From Sphingomonas sp. 28-66-16 (GTDB lineage: Bacteria; Pseudomonadota; Alphaproteobacteria; Sphingomonadales; Sphingomonadaceae), in NCBI GenBank assembly GCA_002281485.1, contig NCGF01000007.1, forward strand, positions 55,000 to 118,999: a DNA stretch of 64,000 nt, written 5' to 3'. Below are positions 1-10,205 of the stretch, piece by piece (the first letter of the stretch is position 1; the number at the start of each line of letters is the position of its first letter). Both the position numbers and the translations under genes were made by a program. The notes under the pieces are model-generated. The model saw nothing but the letters and a program-made list of their open reading frames with translations, made no database searches and was not told the DNA's origin.

Positions 1-864
1 CGATGCATCGGGGGTGCCGGTGATCGGATTGGTGCAGATCATCGCGGTGCCGCGGCGCGGCTGGCCGGTGAAGCCTGTCGTCGCGTCGAACGTGTCGACG
101 ATCGCGGCCGGATCGGCAGGTTCGGCAAAGCTCTGCCACGAAAGGATGCATCCCGCCTGATCGGCGGCGGCACATTCGGGCAAGCCCATCGCCGGCAGAT
201 CGGCGGTCCGCGAAATCGGCCAGCCAACGACATAGGCGGCGACGATCCGCTTCGCGAGCGGCGTCCCCGCGACGCGTTCGCGCAGCAACCGCGCGAGATG
301 GAGCGCGCCCTGGCTGTGCCCGGCGAGGATGATCGGGCGGTCCGGCCCCACCTCGTGCAGGAATTCCTCGAACGCCGCCGCCACGTCGCCGTAAGCGAGA
401 TCGAGCGCGCGCTGCGCCTCGACCTGGCTGGTCAGAAACGCGCCAAAGGTCGCCTGGCGATAGCGTGGCGCCCAGATCGCGGCGCTTTCGTTGAAGGCCG
501 TCGCCTGACCGCGCAGGAACAGCACGGCACGGTCATTGGCGATCTGGTCGTCAAGCGGCGCGTTCCAGCGCGTGCGCTCCAGATACGACGTGGGGTGGAT
601 GTAGAACAGCGCTGCTGCGGGATCGGCCTTCGCGGCGTAGCCCGAGGGGGTCCAGCGCGCCGGATTGCCCGGCTTGTCGGGCCGCGCGATCCACATCTTC
701 GGGTCGGCATAGGCCACCGGCTTGACCCCCGGCAGCGCCTCGAACCGGGCCGACGGCACCAGCGCGGCGCGCATCATCTGCGTGCCGAAGAAGGTGTAGG
801 CAAGGCGACCAGCGAAACCCAGCACGATGAGGACAGCGACCAGATAGAGGAATTTGCGGGCCAA
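1..864 (-). CDS. DUF3089 family alpha/beta hydrolase-like protein (partial, runs off left edge)
   Basis: 288 codons are open from a TTG at 864 to the window edge without a stop, so the C-terminus is missing. The TTG is preceded by a GGGAG ribosome site seven bases upstream; no ATG fits. The product starts with an N-terminal membrane anchor or signal segment (FLYLVAVLIVLGFAG), then matches the DUF3089 pattern: FYIHPTSYL near residue 90 and a nucleophile elbow GHSQGA near residue 187, which suggests a serine-hydrolase fold. Its substrate is unknown. It is transcribed away from the DUF4153 gene. Confidence 0.8.
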   Translation of the reverse strand, partial: MARKFLYLVAVLIVLGFAGRLAYTFFGTQMMRAALVPSARFEALPGVKPVAYADPKMWIARPDKPGNPARWTPSGYAAKADPAAALFYIHPTSYLERTRWNAPLDDQIANDRAVLFLRGQATAFNESAAIWAPRYRQATFGAFLTSQVEAQRALDLAYGDVAAAFEEFLHEVGPDRPIILAGHSQGALHLARLLRERVAGTPLAKRIVAAYVVGWPISRTADLPAMGLPECAAADQAGCILSWQSFAEPADPAAIVDTFDATTGFTGQPRRGTAMICTNPITGTPDAS

Positions 865-999
865 AATGCGCTCCCGTAGAGATGGTGCAGTGCAGCAAAA
901 ACGCGCCGACCGCAATTGAGATTTCCCTGCCCCACGAATGTGTCGCTTGCAATCGCGGCAGCGGCTATTGAGGCAAACAGGGTGCGGGGAGTGGCGGCG

Positions 1000-2787
1000 A
1001 TGAGCGACGAGGCGAGCAAGCCGCAGGTGCCCGAGGCTGGCGAATGGCCGATCAGGCCGGCCTTGCTGGCCGCGATCGGCGCCGCCGCGGCCCTTGCTGT
1101 CCAGCAATTGCTCGATCGTAGCGGTTCACCCCCGCCGTTGGTCCCGCTGTCGATCGCGATCGGCATCGGCACCACGGCGACCGGGTTTGGTTTTGTCGCC
1201 GGGCGGCGGCGTCTGTCGTGGGCGGTGGGTTTTGCGCTCTCGATCGGGTTGATCGCCGCCCTGATCGTCCATTGGCAGGGCATCCCCGGCGGCGCGCCCG
1301 GTTTCTGGAACTGGCGGCTGGCCAGCCTGTTCCTCGCGATCGCGATTGCCTGCCCGCTTTTCCAGACGGCGCGCGACGAAGGGCGCTGGCGACTGCCCTA
1401 TGCCGAGCTCCACAGCCATGCCTGGACCAACGTCGTGCTGTGGTTCGCCGGCTGGATCTTCGTCGGCGTGGTGTTTGCGATGGGCTGGCTGCTTGCGGCG
1501 CTGTTCAACCTGATCAAGATCGACCTGCTCGAAAAACTGCTCGAGAAGGACTGGTTCATGGCGACGCTGGCCGGGGCGGCTTTCGGCGGCGCGATCGGGC
1601 TGATGCGCGAGCGCGACCGGATCGTCAGACTGTTGCAGCGCGTCGTCACCGCGGTGCTGGGGGTGCTCGCGCCGGTGCTCGCCATCGGCCTGCTGCTGTT
1701 CCTGCTCGCCTTGCCCTTTGCCGGGCTCGGTGCGCTGTGGGAGGCGACGCGGTCGACCACGCCGATCCTGCTCAGCTGCGTGATCGGCGCGCTGATCCTC
1801 GCCAATGCGGTGATCGGCAACGGCACCGACGACGAGACGCGCGGCCCGGCCCTGCGCTATGGCGCGCTCGGGCTGGGCGCAGTGATGCTGCCGCTCGTTG
1901 TGATCGCGGCGATCGCGACCGGGCTCAGGATCGACCAATATGGCTTTACGCCTGATCGGCTTTGGGCGCTGATCTTCATCATCATCGCCAGCGCCTATGG
2001 GTTGGCCTATCTGGCCGCGCTCGTACGCGGGCAGATCGCCTGGGCGCCCTTCGCGCGATCGGCGAATGTGACGCTCGGGGTTGCCGTCGCGCCGATCGGG
2101 CTGTTCCTCGCGACGCCGATCGTCAGCTTCAACGCGCTATCGGCCAAAGACCAGGTCGCGCGGCTGCGATCGGGCCGGGTCGCGCCCGAGAAGGTCGACT
2201 GGGCAGCGCTGGCATTCGACTTCGGCGAACCGGGGAGGGCGGCGCTCAAGCGGCTGGCGACCAGCACGACGCCGGCAATCGCCCGGCTGGCGCGCGCCGC
2301 GCAGCGCAAGACGACGCGATATGCGCTGCCGTCGCCGGTCGACACCGACGACAGCCTCGCTAATCTCGCCGGGCGGCTGCGGATTCTGCCCCACCCGGCC
2401 GGGCTGCCGCTCGACCTGCAGAAATTGCTGCTCGACTGGCGCGGGTGCGGTGACGGGCAGCAAGGCCGCTGCACGGTCCTGTTCACCGCCGGCGCCGGCG
2501 AAGCGCTGGCGTTTCGCGACCGCTGCCTCGAACAGTTGATGGTGGCGCCGCCTTCAGGCCCGCCAAGCAGCGATCTCGTCACTCTCGATCAGTCGTGCCC
2601 GATCTCCCGCTACCGGAAGATCGGGAGCGATTGGCGACTGGTCGAGAGCGGTCAGCAGGTACGACCCGGACCTGCGGCGCAGGCGGCGCTCAAGGCGGGC
2701 ATCGACTCGGAGCAGGTCGAGATACGCACCGCGCCGCGCCGTCAGCTGTTTGTCGGTGGCGTGCCGGTCGGCGATCCGTTCGAATAA
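1000..2787 (+). CDS. DUF4153 domain-containing integral membrane protein
   Basis: 595 residues from the ATG at 1000, which has a GGGGAG site just upstream; an in-frame ATG at 916 lacks one. The first two thirds hold about ten hydrophobic segments; the last 200 residues are soluble and fairly basic. The layout (multi-helix core and soluble tail) matches DUF4153 proteins, whose function is unknown. It is upstream of gatC in the same orientation with a 38-base gap, so it may be co-transcribed with the amidotransferase genes. Confidence 0.75.
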   Translation: MSDEASKPQVPEAGEWPIRPALLAAIGAAAALAVQQLLDRSGSPPPLVPLSIAIGIGTTATGFGFVAGRRRLSWAVGFALSIGLIAALIVHWQGIPGGAPGFWNWRLASLFLAIAIACPLFQTARDEGRWRLPYAELHSHAWTNVVLWFAGWIFVGVVFAMGWLLAALFNLIKIDLLEKLLEKDWFMATLAGAAFGGAIGLMRERDRIVRLLQRVVTAVLGVLAPVLAIGLLLFLLALPFAGLGALWEATRSTTPILLSCVIGALILANAVIGNGTDDETRGPALRYGALGLGAVMLPLVVIAAIATGLRIDQYGFTPDRLWALIFIIIASAYGLAYLAALVRGQIAWAPFARSANVTLGVAVAPIGLFLATPIVSFNALSAKDQVARLRSGRVAPEKVDWAALAFDFGEPGRAALKRLATSTTPAIARLARAAQRKTTRYALPSPVDTDDSLANLAGRLRILPHPAGLPLDLQKLLLDWRGCGDGQQGRCTVLFTAGAGEALAFRDRCLEQLMVAPPSGPPSSDLVTLDQSCPISRYRKIGSDWRLVESGQQVRPGPAAQAALKAGIDSEQVEIRTAPRRQLFVGGVPVGDPFE

Positions 2788-2825
2788 GTTGCGTTTCGGC
2801 GAGGCGTAATGCTAGCCGCTGCGGC

Positions 2826-3128
2826 ATGGCAGTAGACATCCCCACCGTCCGAAAAATCGCGAGTCTCGCGCGGATCGCGATCACCGAGGAAGAGGCCGCG
2901 CGCATCGCGCCCGAGCTCGACAATATCATGGGCTGGATCGAGCAACTCGGCGAGGTCGACACGACCGATGTCGCGCCGATGACGGCGGTGATCGCCAACA
3001 AATTGCGGCTACGCGACGATGTGGTCAACGCCGATCCGCTGACCGGGGGCAATATCCGCGACGCCGTGCTGGCGAATGCGCCCCAGGCCGAGCATGGCTT
3101 TTTCACCGTGCCCAAGGTGATCGAATAA
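2826..3128 (+). CDS. gatC: Asp-tRNA(Asn)/Glu-tRNA(Gln) amidotransferase subunit C
   Basis: 100 residues, normal GatC length. GatC is the small subunit that wraps around GatA and stabilises the GatCAB complex, which amidates Glu-tRNA(Gln) and/or Asp-tRNA(Asn). The family pattern is clear: [16 protein letters not shown] at the N-terminus, then the DVAPMT segment and LRLRDDVV, ending in a FFTVPKVIE tail. The stop codon overlaps the gatA start by one base (TAATG), indicating translational coupling. Confidence 0.95.
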   Translation: MAVDIPTVRKIASLARIAITEEEAARIAPELDNIMGWIEQLGEVDTTDVAPMTAVIANKLRLRDDVVNADPLTGGNIRDAVLANAPQAEHGFFTVPKVIE

Positions 3129-4612
3129 TGACCGACCTTACCGATCTCGGCATCGCCGCCATTCGCGATGGTATCCGTCTCGGCACCTTTTCGGCGCGCG
3201 AAGTCGCCGATGCCTTCATCGTGAAGGTCAGCCGCGCCAAGCCGCTCAATGCCTTCCTCGTCGAGACCCCCGATCACGCGATCGCCGCCGCCAAGGAAGC
3301 CGACGCTGCCCGGGCCGCCGGCGAAACGCTCAAGCCGCTCGCGGGCGTGCCGATCGGCATGAAGGATCTGTTCTGCACGCGGGGCGTGCCGACCACCGCC
3401 GCGAGCCTGATTCTCGAGGGGTTCACGCCACAGTACGAGTCGACCGTGTCGGGCAATCTGTTCGCGGCGGGGGCGGGGATGCTCGGCAAGCTAAACATGG
3501 ACCAGTTCGCGATGGGATCGTCGAACGAGACCAGCGCGTTCGGCAATGTCATCTCGCCGTGGCGGCGCAGCGATGGCGGCAATGCGCCGCTCGCCCCCGG
3601 CGGCTCGTCGGGCGGCTCGTCGGCGGCGATTGCGGCGCGGCTCTGCCCGGGCGCGACCGGCACCGATACCGGCGGCTCGATCCGTCAGCCTGCCGCGTTC
3701 GTCGGCATTTCGGGCATCAAGCCGACCTATGGCCGTTGCTCGCGCTGGGGCGTCGTCGCCTTCGCCTCGTCGCTCGATCAGGCTGGGCCGATGGCGCGCA
3801 GCGTGCGCGACTGCGCGATCCTGCTCGAAAATATGGCGGGCTTCGATCCGAAGGACGCGACTTCGCTCGAACTGCCGGTGCCCAAATGGGAGGCCGGGCT
3901 CAATGCGAGCATGGTCGGCAAGCGAATCGGTATCCCCAGGGAATACCGTGTCGATGGCATGCCGGGCGAAATCGACGCGCTGTGGCAGCAGGGGATCGAT
4001 TGGCTGAAGGATGCCGGCGCCGAGATCGTCGAGGTGTCGCTGCCGCATACCAAATATGCGCTGCCGGCCTATTACATCATCGCGCCTGCCGAAGCCTCGT
4101 CCAATCTCGCCCGCTACGATGGCGTCCGCTACGGGCTGCGCGATCTGCCGAGCGGCGCGAACCTGCAGGACATGTATGCCGCCACCCGCGCGGCCGGCTT
4201 CGGCGACGAAGTAAAGCGCCGGATCATGATCGGCACTTATGTATTGTCGGCGGGCTTTTACGACGCCTACTTCACACAGGCATCGAAGGTCCGCACCCTC
4301 ATCGCGCGCGATTTCGACCGCGCTTGGGAGCAATGCGATTATCTTCTCACGCCGACCACCCCTAGCGCCGCGTTCGCGCTGGGCGAGAAGAGCGCCGATC
4401 CGATCGCGATGTATCTGAACGACGTCTTCACGGTGCCCTCGTCGCTCGCCGGCCTCCCCGCGATGAGCGTACCCGGCGGACTCGACGCGCAGGGGTTGCC
4501 GCTCGGGCTGCAGATCATCGGCAAGGCGCTCGACGAGCAGGGCGTGCTCAATGCGTGCCTGGCGATTGAGGAGCGAGCAGGATTTACGGCACGGCCGGGG
4601 GCTTGGTGGTAG
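3128..4612 (+). CDS. gatA: Asp-tRNA(Asn)/Glu-tRNA(Gln) amidotransferase subunit A
   Basis: 494 residues, full length. GatA is the amidase-signature subunit that releases ammonia from glutamine for the transamidation done with GatB. The Ser-cisSer-Lys triad is visible: Lys79 (GVPIGMKD), the GGSSGGS stretch around residue 160 and nucleophile Ser184 (GTDTGGSIR). It starts on the gatC stop. In this window gatB is not directly next: a vapBC pair lies between them. Confidence 0.97.
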   Translation: MTDLTDLGIAAIRDGIRLGTFSAREVADAFIVKVSRAKPLNAFLVETPDHAIAAAKEADAARAAGETLKPLAGVPIGMKDLFCTRGVPTTAASLILEGFTPQYESTVSGNLFAAGAGMLGKLNMDQFAMGSSNETSAFGNVISPWRRSDGGNAPLAPGGSSGGSSAAIAARLCPGATGTDTGGSIRQPAAFVGISGIKPTYGRCSRWGVVAFASSLDQAGPMARSVRDCAILLENMAGFDPKDATSLELPVPKWEAGLNASMVGKRIGIPREYRVDGMPGEIDALWQQGIDWLKDAGAEIVEVSLPHTKYALPAYYIIAPAEASSNLARYDGVRYGLRDLPSGANLQDMYAATRAAGFGDEVKRRIMIGTYVLSAGFYDAYFTQASKVRTLIARDFDRAWEQCDYLLTPTTPSAAFALGEKSADPIAMYLNDVFTVPSSLAGLPAMSVPGGLDAQGLPLGLQIIGKALDEQGVLNACLAIEERAGFTARPGAWW

Positions 4613-4615
4613 ACA

Positions 4616-4640
4616 AGTATTACCAGAAAATAGTATTACC
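4616..4640 (+). promoter_or_regulatory. Tandem 9-base repeats upstream of vapB (candidate autoregulatory operator)
   Basis: AGTATTACC occurs twice, at 4616-4624 and 4632-4640, 16 bases apart. Each copy contains the near-palindrome GTA-T-TAC. They lie right after the gatA stop and end seven bases before the vapB ATG. Toxin-antitoxin pairs usually bind such repeats at their own promoter, so this is a likely VapBC operator. TAGTAT at 4631-4636 could be a -10 box. No ribosome site is seen before the vapB ATG, so the mRNA may be leaderless (inference). Confidence 0.5.
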
Positions 4641-4646
4641 TTTGCC

Positions 4647-4925
4647 ATGAGCAAGCAGACCAACCTCACCGTCAAGGGGCAGGTGACGATCCCCAAGGAC
4701 GTCCGCGACGCGCTCGGGCTCAAACCCGGCGAGCCGGTCGAGATCGACTGGCAGGGCGGCACCGAGGCGATCATCCGCAAGCCGGTGCGTGATTACGCTG
4801 CAGAACGAGACCGGCTGGTTGCGGAAATGCGCGCTGCATCTGATCGGTTCGCCCATCTTAGAGAAGGTCGCCCGACCGACGACATCATGCGCGATATTCG
4901 TGGGGATGATCCTTTTCCGCCATGA
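4647..4925 (+). CDS. vapB: AbrB/MazE/SpoVT-type antitoxin (VapB)
   Basis: 92 residues. The N-terminal half is a swapped-hairpin AbrB domain (LTVKGQVTIPKDVRDALGLKPGEPVEI), the DNA-binding module of VapB/MazE antitoxins. The C-terminal half is charged and probably threads into the toxin active site. Its stop overlaps the vapC ATG (ATGA), the usual antitoxin-toxin coupling. The start follows from the AbrB alignment; no Shine-Dalgarno is seen, and tandem repeats sit immediately upstream. The gene pair interrupts the gatA-gatB order. Confidence 0.9.
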   Translation: MSKQTNLTVKGQVTIPKDVRDALGLKPGEPVEIDWQGGTEAIIRKPVRDYAAERDRLVAEMRAASDRFAHLREGRPTDDIMRDIRGDDPFPP

Positions 4926-5335
4926 TCGTCGTTGATACCAATGTGCTGATCGACATGCGGGAACTCGATACCGAGTGGCACGAATGGTCGTTTCGAGCGG
5001 TCGCGGATGCCCGGCTCAGCGGTCAAGTCGTCGCAATTAGCATCACCGTAGGGGAATTGTCCTTCCGGGGTGGATCGCTCGCCGAGCTCGAAGCTCTCTG
5101 CGGTGAATTTGGGGTTGGGATTTTGCCCTTGAGTAGTGCGGGTGCCTATTGTGCCGGGCAGGCACAGCGTGTTTATCGCGCGGCTGGCGGGCGTCGCGAA
5201 AAGTTGCTTGCCGATTTCCTGATTGGAGGCGAAGCGCAAACACTCGGGGCCAGCATTCTCACGCGTGACCCTTGGCATTATCGACGCTATTTCACCGACC
5301 TCACCCTCATTACCCCCGAGACTGACCATGGCTGA
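4922..5335 (+). CDS. vapC: PIN-domain ribonuclease toxin (VapC)
   Basis: 137 residues with PIN-nuclease acidic positions in the right order: Asp5 (VVDTNVLID), Glu45 (TVGELSF), Asp98 (LLADFLIG) and Asp116 (TRDPWHY). VapC toxins are Mg-dependent RNases that cleave tRNA or rRNA and are neutralised by VapB. It overlaps vapB by four bases upstream. Its last eight bases overlap the start of gatB, so ribosomes finishing vapC could reinitiate on gatB. All catalytic residues are present, so the toxin looks intact. Confidence 0.92.
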   Translation: MIVVDTNVLIDMRELDTEWHEWSFRAVADARLSGQVVAISITVGELSFRGGSLAELEALCGEFGVGILPLSSAGAYCAGQAQRVYRAAGGRREKLLADFLIGGEAQTLGASILTRDPWHYRRYFTDLTLITPETDHG

Positions 5336-6806
5336 CGCATCCCCCTACACCCTGCGTGGCGAAACCGGCGACTGGGAGGTCGTCGTCGGCCTCGAAGTCC
5401 ATGCGCAGGTCACGTCGAACGCCAAGCTCTTTTCGGGTGCCGCGACCGCGTTCGGGGCCGAGCCCAACACGCAGGTGTCGCTGGTCGACGCCGCCATGCC
5501 CGGCATGCTGCCCGTGCCCAACCGCGAGTGCATCCGCCAGGCGGTGCGCACTGGCATGGCGATCGAGGCGCAGATCAACAAATGGTCGCGCTTCGATCGC
5601 AAGAATTACTTCTATGCCGATCTGCCGCAGGGTTATCAGATCAGCCAGCTCTATCACCCCATCGTGGGTGAGGGCGCGATCATGATCAGCCTCGACGACA
5701 AGAATCCCGACGCCGCGACCAAGCGGATCGGCGTCGAGCGAATCCATATCGAGCAGGATGCCGGCAAGCTGATGCATGATCAGCACCCGACGCGTTCCTA
5801 TGTCGATCTCAACCGGTCAGGCGTCGCGCTGATGGAAATCGTGTCGAAGCCCGACATGGCGTCGCCTGCAGAAGCAGGGGCTTATCTGTCGAAGCTCAGA
5901 TCGATCCTGCGCTATGTCGGGTCGTGCGACGGCAATATGGATCAGGGGTCGATGCGCGCCGACGTGAATGTCTCGGTACGCAAAGTCGGCGATCCGAACC
6001 TCGGCACCCGTACCGAAACGAAGAACGTCAATTCGGTCCGCTTCGTGATGGCCGTCGTCGAGCAGGAGGCCAAGCGCCAGATTGAAGTGCTGGAGAGCGG
6101 CGGGCGCATCGTTCAGGAAACGCGGCTCTACGATCCCGACCGCAACGAGACGCGGTCGATGCGGTCGAAGGAAGACGCGCATGATTATCGCTACTTCCCC
6201 GACCCCGATCTGCTGCCGCTGGTACTGGAGGATGATTTCCTCGCCGACTGTCGCGCAAGCCTGCCCGAGCTGCCCGACGCCAAGCGCAAGCGCTATGAGT
6301 CGCTCGGCATCACCCCCTATGCCGCTGCCGTGCTGACCGCCGATGTAGATGCGGCGCGCTGGTTCGATGCGCTGCTGGAGGCGGGATCGCCGGCGGTGGC
6401 GGGGGCGAACTGGGTGACGTCCGAACTGTTCGGGGCGCTGAACCGGCTGGGGAGGGAAATTGCAAACTCGCCGGTTACGCCAGCTCAGGCAGGCGAATTG
6501 CTCGGGCTGGTCGCTGATGGCACGCTGTCGGGCAGCCTCGCCAAGCAGGTGTTCGAGATCATGCTCGAAACCGGGCAGGGTGCCTCAGCGATCGTCGAGG
6601 AGCGCGGGCTCAAGCAGACCAGCGATACCGGCGCGATCGAGGCGATCATCGCCGGGGTGCTCGCCGCCAATGCCGACAAGGTCGATCAGTACAAGGCGGG
6701 CAAGGAAGCCTTGTTCGGCTTCTTCGTTGGCCAGACGATGAAGGCGATGGGCGGCAAGGCAAACCCCGGCGTGGTGAACGACTTGCTGAAGAAGGCGCTA
6801 GCTTAA
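5328..6806 (+). CDS. gatB: Asp-tRNA(Asn)/Glu-tRNA(Gln) amidotransferase subunit B
   Basis: 492 residues from the ATG inside the vapC 3' end. GatB phosphorylates the tRNA-bound Glu/Asp and transfers ammonia. Family signatures are present: [12 protein letters not shown] at the start, NRKNYFY-like [28 protein letters not shown], and the C-terminal YqeY-like helical domain ending in [14 protein letters not shown] longer frame to 5223 exists but would overlap most of the vapC end and precede the conserved N-terminus. Translation is probably coupled to vapC. Confidence 0.95.
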   Translation: MADASPYTLRGETGDWEVVVGLEVHAQVTSNAKLFSGAATAFGAEPNTQVSLVDAAMPGMLPVPNRECIRQAVRTGMAIEAQINKWSRFDRKNYFYADLPQGYQISQLYHPIVGEGAIMISLDDKNPDAATKRIGVERIHIEQDAGKLMHDQHPTRSYVDLNRSGVALMEIVSKPDMASPAEAGAYLSKLRSILRYVGSCDGNMDQGSMRADVNVSVRKVGDPNLGTRTETKNVNSVRFVMAVVEQEAKRQIEVLESGGRIVQETRLYDPDRNETRSMRSKEDAHDYRYFPDPDLLPLVLEDDFLADCRASLPELPDAKRKRYESLGITPYAAAVLTADVDAARWFDALLEAGSPAVAGANWVTSELFGALNRLGREIANSPVTPAQAGELLGLVADGTLSGSLAKQVFEIMLETGQGASAIVEERGLKQTSDTGAIEAIIAGVLAANADKVDQYKAGKEALFGFFVGQTMKAMGGKANPGVVNDLLKKALA

Positions 6807-6822
6807 ACTGGGGGCCTGAACG

Positions 6823-7134
6823 GTGGACGCTTTTATGCACGGCACGGTCCACGAAGCGGGCGACGATCTGCAGGCGGCGATTTGCGCCGACTCCGAGAGT
6901 CTCCTGCTGTGGGAAAAGCTGACACCGCTCGGCCGCAACGAATTCATTTGCTGAGTCGATGACGCCAAGCAGCCAGCGACGCGCGCGCGCCGCATCCAAC
7001 GGACGCGCGAAGAGCTGCTCGAAGGCAAGAAGCGGCCGTGCTGCTGGGTGGGGTGCATTCACCGCACCGACAAGCCGCCGAGCAAGTGGCAGCAGGCGGT
7101 GCTGATCGACAAGAAGCAGCCGAGCGGCGTTTAG
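6823..7134 (+). pseudogene. YdeI/OmpD-associated family protein, interrupted by one in-frame TGA
   Basis: One frame encodes about 100 codons from GTG 6823 (GGGGG eight bases upstream) or ATG 6835 to TAG 7132-7134. It contains LLWEKLTPLGRNEFIC, then TGA at 6952-6954, then VDDAKQPATRARRIQRT, RPCCWVGC and HRTDKPPSKW. Family members read EFICWVEDAK here (from memory), so a Trp codon TGG has become TGA. The rest of the frame is intact, so the loss looks recent; a base-calling error or readthrough are alternatives. It converges on the cytochrome gene, overlapping by four bases. Confidence 0.75.
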
Positions 7135-8270
7135 GCGCCCGGGGTGCAGCCGCCCTTCAGCCCCGCAATCCACGCCTTGATCAGCGCCACGCCTTCCTTG
7201 TGGACGAGGCTGCGCCCCGTTTCGGGCATCATCTCGCCCGGGTCTTCGGTTTCGAGGCGATAGGCGAGGATCGAGCGCTCGGGATGGCCCGGGACGATGC
7301 CATATTGCCGATTGCCGGTGCCCCGCCCGGCGGCGATCGGGGGCTTGCACTCGCCCAGCTTGCGCAGGTCCAGCGTCGCGGAATCGAGCCACAGGCCCGA
7401 CACGCGGGCAGGGCCGGTCGCGCTGTGGCAATGCGCGCAGTTGATGTCGAGATAGGCCCGCGCCTTGGCGTCGATCGTTGCCATCGCATCGTCGAGGCGG
7501 GCGTCGCGCGGGGCGGCAGTGGCGGCGGGGGCGCCGGTCAGATAACCGATCCGGGTCAGCCGGGTAAGCTGGTTGATATCGCCGCCGATGCCCGGAAAAT
7601 CGCGGTTTAGGTGACGCGCCTTGGGGCCGATCGGGAAGATTTTCTTGGTGCGATCGGTCGCGTGGCAGCCGGCGCACTGGTTCACGTTTGGCACGGTGTA
7701 GGTGAAATGGGTGATCTTGCCGCCGTCATCGAAATCGAGCGGGATTTCGGCCCCGGTGCGTTGCAGCGTCGCCTCGGTCTGCTCGGCGTTCCAGACATAG
7801 GGCAGCGCATCCCAACCGGTCGCGCGTCTGACCAGCAGCCGCGTCTCGATCAGCCGGACATGGCTGAGGTCGAGGCCGGTCACCCCGGTCTGATAGCTGG
7901 CGGGCGTGACCTTCAGCACGCGGGCGCTGGTGCCGGGCGCGACGCCGGCGGGGGTGGTGTAGTAGAAGGTCTTGGTGATGATCGTGCCGACCGGGAAGTC
8001 GAAGGTCTTCACCGGATCATAGCGGGCGCTCATCCCCTTCGGCACGAACACCGCGCGCCATTTCTGCGCGTAATCGCTGAACAGGGGAGTCGCGAGCTCG
8101 TAGCTGACCAGCCCCGCGCGCGGCGCGATGTGGCCTTGCTTCACGTCGAACAGACCCCAGCCGGCGAGCGAGGCGGGGTTGTCGTCGGCGTGGAAGGTGA
8201 TCGCGTCGGGATGGCTGGCGCAGGCGGCCAGCATCGCCGCACCGCACAGACCTACAAGGAGCCGGAACAC
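7131..8270 (-). CDS. SO2930-type diheme c-type cytochrome lipoprotein
   Basis: 379 residues from GTG 8270 with a GAGG site five bases upstream that overlaps the stop of the preceding gene. The N-terminus has a lipoprotein signal with LAAC at Cys17. Two heme-c motifs are visible: CAGCH (199-203) and CAHCH (278-282). The family is known as a conserved two-gene pair with a beta-helix protein, both exported, with unknown role. Here the pair is adjacent in the expected arrangement. It probably sits in the periplasm on a membrane anchor and carries electrons. Confidence 0.85.
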   Translation of the reverse strand: MFRLLVGLCGAAMLAACASHPDAITFHADDNPASLAGWGLFDVKQGHIAPRAGLVSYELATPLFSDYAQKWRAVFVPKGMSARYDPVKTFDFPVGTIITKTFYYTTPAGVAPGTSARVLKVTPASYQTGVTGLDLSHVRLIETRLLVRRATGWDALPYVWNAEQTEATLQRTGAEIPLDFDDGGKITHFTYTVPNVNQCAGCHATDRTKKIFPIGPKARHLNRDFPGIGGDINQLTRLTRIGYLTGAPAATAAPRDARLDDAMATIDAKARAYLDINCAHCHSATGPARVSGLWLDSATLDLRKLGECKPPIAAGRGTGNRQYGIVPGHPERSILAYRLETEDPGEMMPETGRSLVHKEGVALIKAWIAGLKGGCTPGA

Positions 8271-8277
8271 GTAAACC

Positions 8278-9498
8278 TCACCCCTTGGTCATCGACGCCG
8301 GCAGGGTGATCTCGGGCAGCCGCGTCGCCGGGGCGCAGTCGAGCCCGGTGTCGATATGCGGGCTGGCCGATTTGTTGGGGCCATCGACGTTGAGCACCTT
8401 GGCATCGCCGTTCTGGATGCAGATGCCCGGCTTGGCGACCTTGGGGTTGACGAACCCGTCCCACAGCACCGCCGGCAAGGCGCCGCCGCCGAGCGCCTTG
8501 AGCGGGGCGTATTTCGCGCCGGGTTCGGTCCCGCCGCCGACGATGCGATTGCCGGTTACGTAGACATTCTCCGGATAGGGATCATAAGCCGCCGCGATGC
8601 CGCGCGTCGCCGCAAAGCCGAGCGAATAGAAGCTCGAGATGATGACGTTGGCGGTCTGGTTGTCCTTCAGATCATTGTCGAAAATTTCGACGTCGTCGTT
8701 GGAATTGACGATCACGCCAGACCCCGGCGGCACCGAGGCGACCGCCGTGCCCTTCGCGCCGAAATTGGCGTGGTTGTTGGCGAACACCTGATTGTGGAAC
8801 ACCCGCGTCTTGCTGCCCGGGACGGGCAGGTCGGGCATGTTGAAGACCAGGATGCCGCCGGCATTGCCGGTGACGACATTGTCATGGACGTCGGCGCCGG
8901 TCGAATTCTCGATCTCGATCCCGGCGACGTTGTTCTCGGCGCGGTTGCGGCGGACGATGATGTTCTTCGACTGGCCGACATAGATGCCGGCGTCCGACGC
9001 GCCCTTCACCACGCAATCCTCGATCAGCACGTTGGTGACCTGCACCGGATAGAGGCCATAGGCGCCGTTCGAGGTCTTCGGCTCGCCCGACCAGCCGACG
9101 CGCACCCGGCGCATCACCGCGTTGCTGGTGCCGTTGATCTTGAGCGCATCGCCCTTGCTGTCCTCGATCGCGACGTCTTCGAGCGTGAAATCATCGCCGG
9201 TGACGAGCAGCCCTTCGGCGCCCGAATTCTGCCTGGCGAACGAGAGCACCGATTTGTCCATCCCCGCGCCCTTGATCGTCACGCCGTTCGCCGCGAGGCT
9301 CAGGCTGCGGGTCAGTGCATATTTGCCGGCGGGGATGGTGATCACGCTGCCCGGCTTGGCGTCGAGCAATTGCTCCTGGAGCTTGGCCTCGAACCCCGGA
9401 TCGATGACGAACCCCTGCGCGTCGGTCTTGGGGGCCGAGGTGCAGCCTGCCGCCAGCGCCAGCATCGCCACCGGGCCGATCATTCCAATCACGCGCAT
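8278..9498 (-). CDS. Parallel beta-helix repeat lipoprotein paired with the diheme cytochrome
   Basis: 406 residues. I chose the ATG at 9498 because GGAG lies six bases upstream; a TTG at 9510 is in frame but coincides with that site. The N-terminus is a lipoprotein signal (LALAAGC). The body is a right-handed beta-helix with repeated turns such as NVLIEDCVVKGASDAGIYVGQSKNIIV and VHDNVVTGNAGGILV, the pattern of carbohydrate-binding or lyase-type parallel beta-helices. The next gene (diheme cytochrome) begins seven bases after its stop. The partners' function is not established. Confidence 0.82.
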   Translation of the reverse strand: MRVIGMIGPVAMLALAAGCTSAPKTDAQGFVIDPGFEAKLQEQLLDAKPGSVITIPAGKYALTRSLSLAANGVTIKGAGMDKSVLSFARQNSGAEGLLVTGDDFTLEDVAIEDSKGDALKINGTSNAVMRRVRVGWSGEPKTSNGAYGLYPVQVTNVLIEDCVVKGASDAGIYVGQSKNIIVRRNRAENNVAGIEIENSTGADVHDNVVTGNAGGILVFNMPDLPVPGSKTRVFHNQVFANNHANFGAKGTAVASVPPGSGVIVNSNDDVEIFDNDLKDNQTANVIISSFYSLGFAATRGIAAAYDPYPENVYVTGNRIVGGGTEPGAKYAPLKALGGGALPAVLWDGFVNPKVAKPGICIQNGDAKVLNVDGPNKSASPHIDTGLDCAPATRLPEITLPASMTKG

Positions 9499-9608
9499 CG
9501 CATTCTCCAATCCCCAGCCCGGTCTTACGCCGGTCGCGCCATCCTAGGCGGCAGCGGGCGTCGCTGGCAATCGCCAACCGGCGCTCGGCGGGAGGCGAGG
9601 GCGCTGGC

Positions 9609-10205
9609 CTAGCGCGCTGCAACCTCGCCGACGGGGACGGACAATGTCACGGCCCGCGCCTCATGCGCGGCGATCGCTGCATCGCTCGCCAGCGTCAGCG
9701 AAATTTCGTCGGTCCCGTGGATCAGGCAATCGCGGCGAAACGGATCGAGCGCGAAATCGAACCGGTCCTGAAACGGCGTCGTCACCGTCATCGTTTCCAG
9801 ATCGATCGTGATCGGGTCGGTCTCGGCGACTTTCATCAGCCGGTCGATCGCCGTCTGCGGCAGGACCACCGCGACCATCCCGTTCTTGAAGGCGTTGCCC
9901 GAGAAGATGTCCGAGAAGGAGGGGGCGATCACCGCGTTGATCCCCATATCCATCATCGCCCAGACGGCATGTTCGCGGCTCGATCCGCAGCCGAAATTGT
10001 CGCCCGCGATCAGGATCGGCGAACCGCTGTGCGCCGGATCGTCGAAGACATTGCCGTCGACCCGCCGGATCGTTTCGAACGCATAGGCGCCCAGCCTCGA
10101 CCGGCTGACCGTCTTGAGATGATCGGCGGCGATGATCACGTCGGTATCGACGTTGGCGGCGCCGAGCGGATAGGCCCGACCTTCGACCTTGCGCACCGGG
10201 GTCAT
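9609..10205 (-). CDS. leuD: 3-isopropylmalate dehydratase small subunit
   Basis: 198 residues, normal LeuD length. It contributes the swivel domain of isopropylmalate isomerase, which converts 2- to 3-isopropylmalate in leucine synthesis. [14 protein letters not shown] and the [14 protein letters not shown] loop are typical. The start overlaps the leuC stop (ATGA). It is the last gene of the leuB-leuC-leuD operon. A second, divergent small subunit lies at 52110-52718. Confidence 0.95.
   Translation of the reverse strand: MTPVRKVEGRAYPLGAANVDTDVIIAADHLKTVSRSRLGAYAFETIRRVDGNVFDDPAHSGSPILIAGDNFGCGSSREHAVWAMMDMGINAVIAPSFSDIFSGNAFKNGMVAVVLPQTAIDRLMKVAETDPITIDLETMTVTTPFQDRFDFALDPFRRDCLIHGTDEISLTLASDAAIAAHEARAVTLSVPVGEVAAR

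Noticed and set aside
3491-4780. 429-codon minus-strand frame opposite gatA
   Set aside because: Shadow of gatA with no domain and typical shadow composition.
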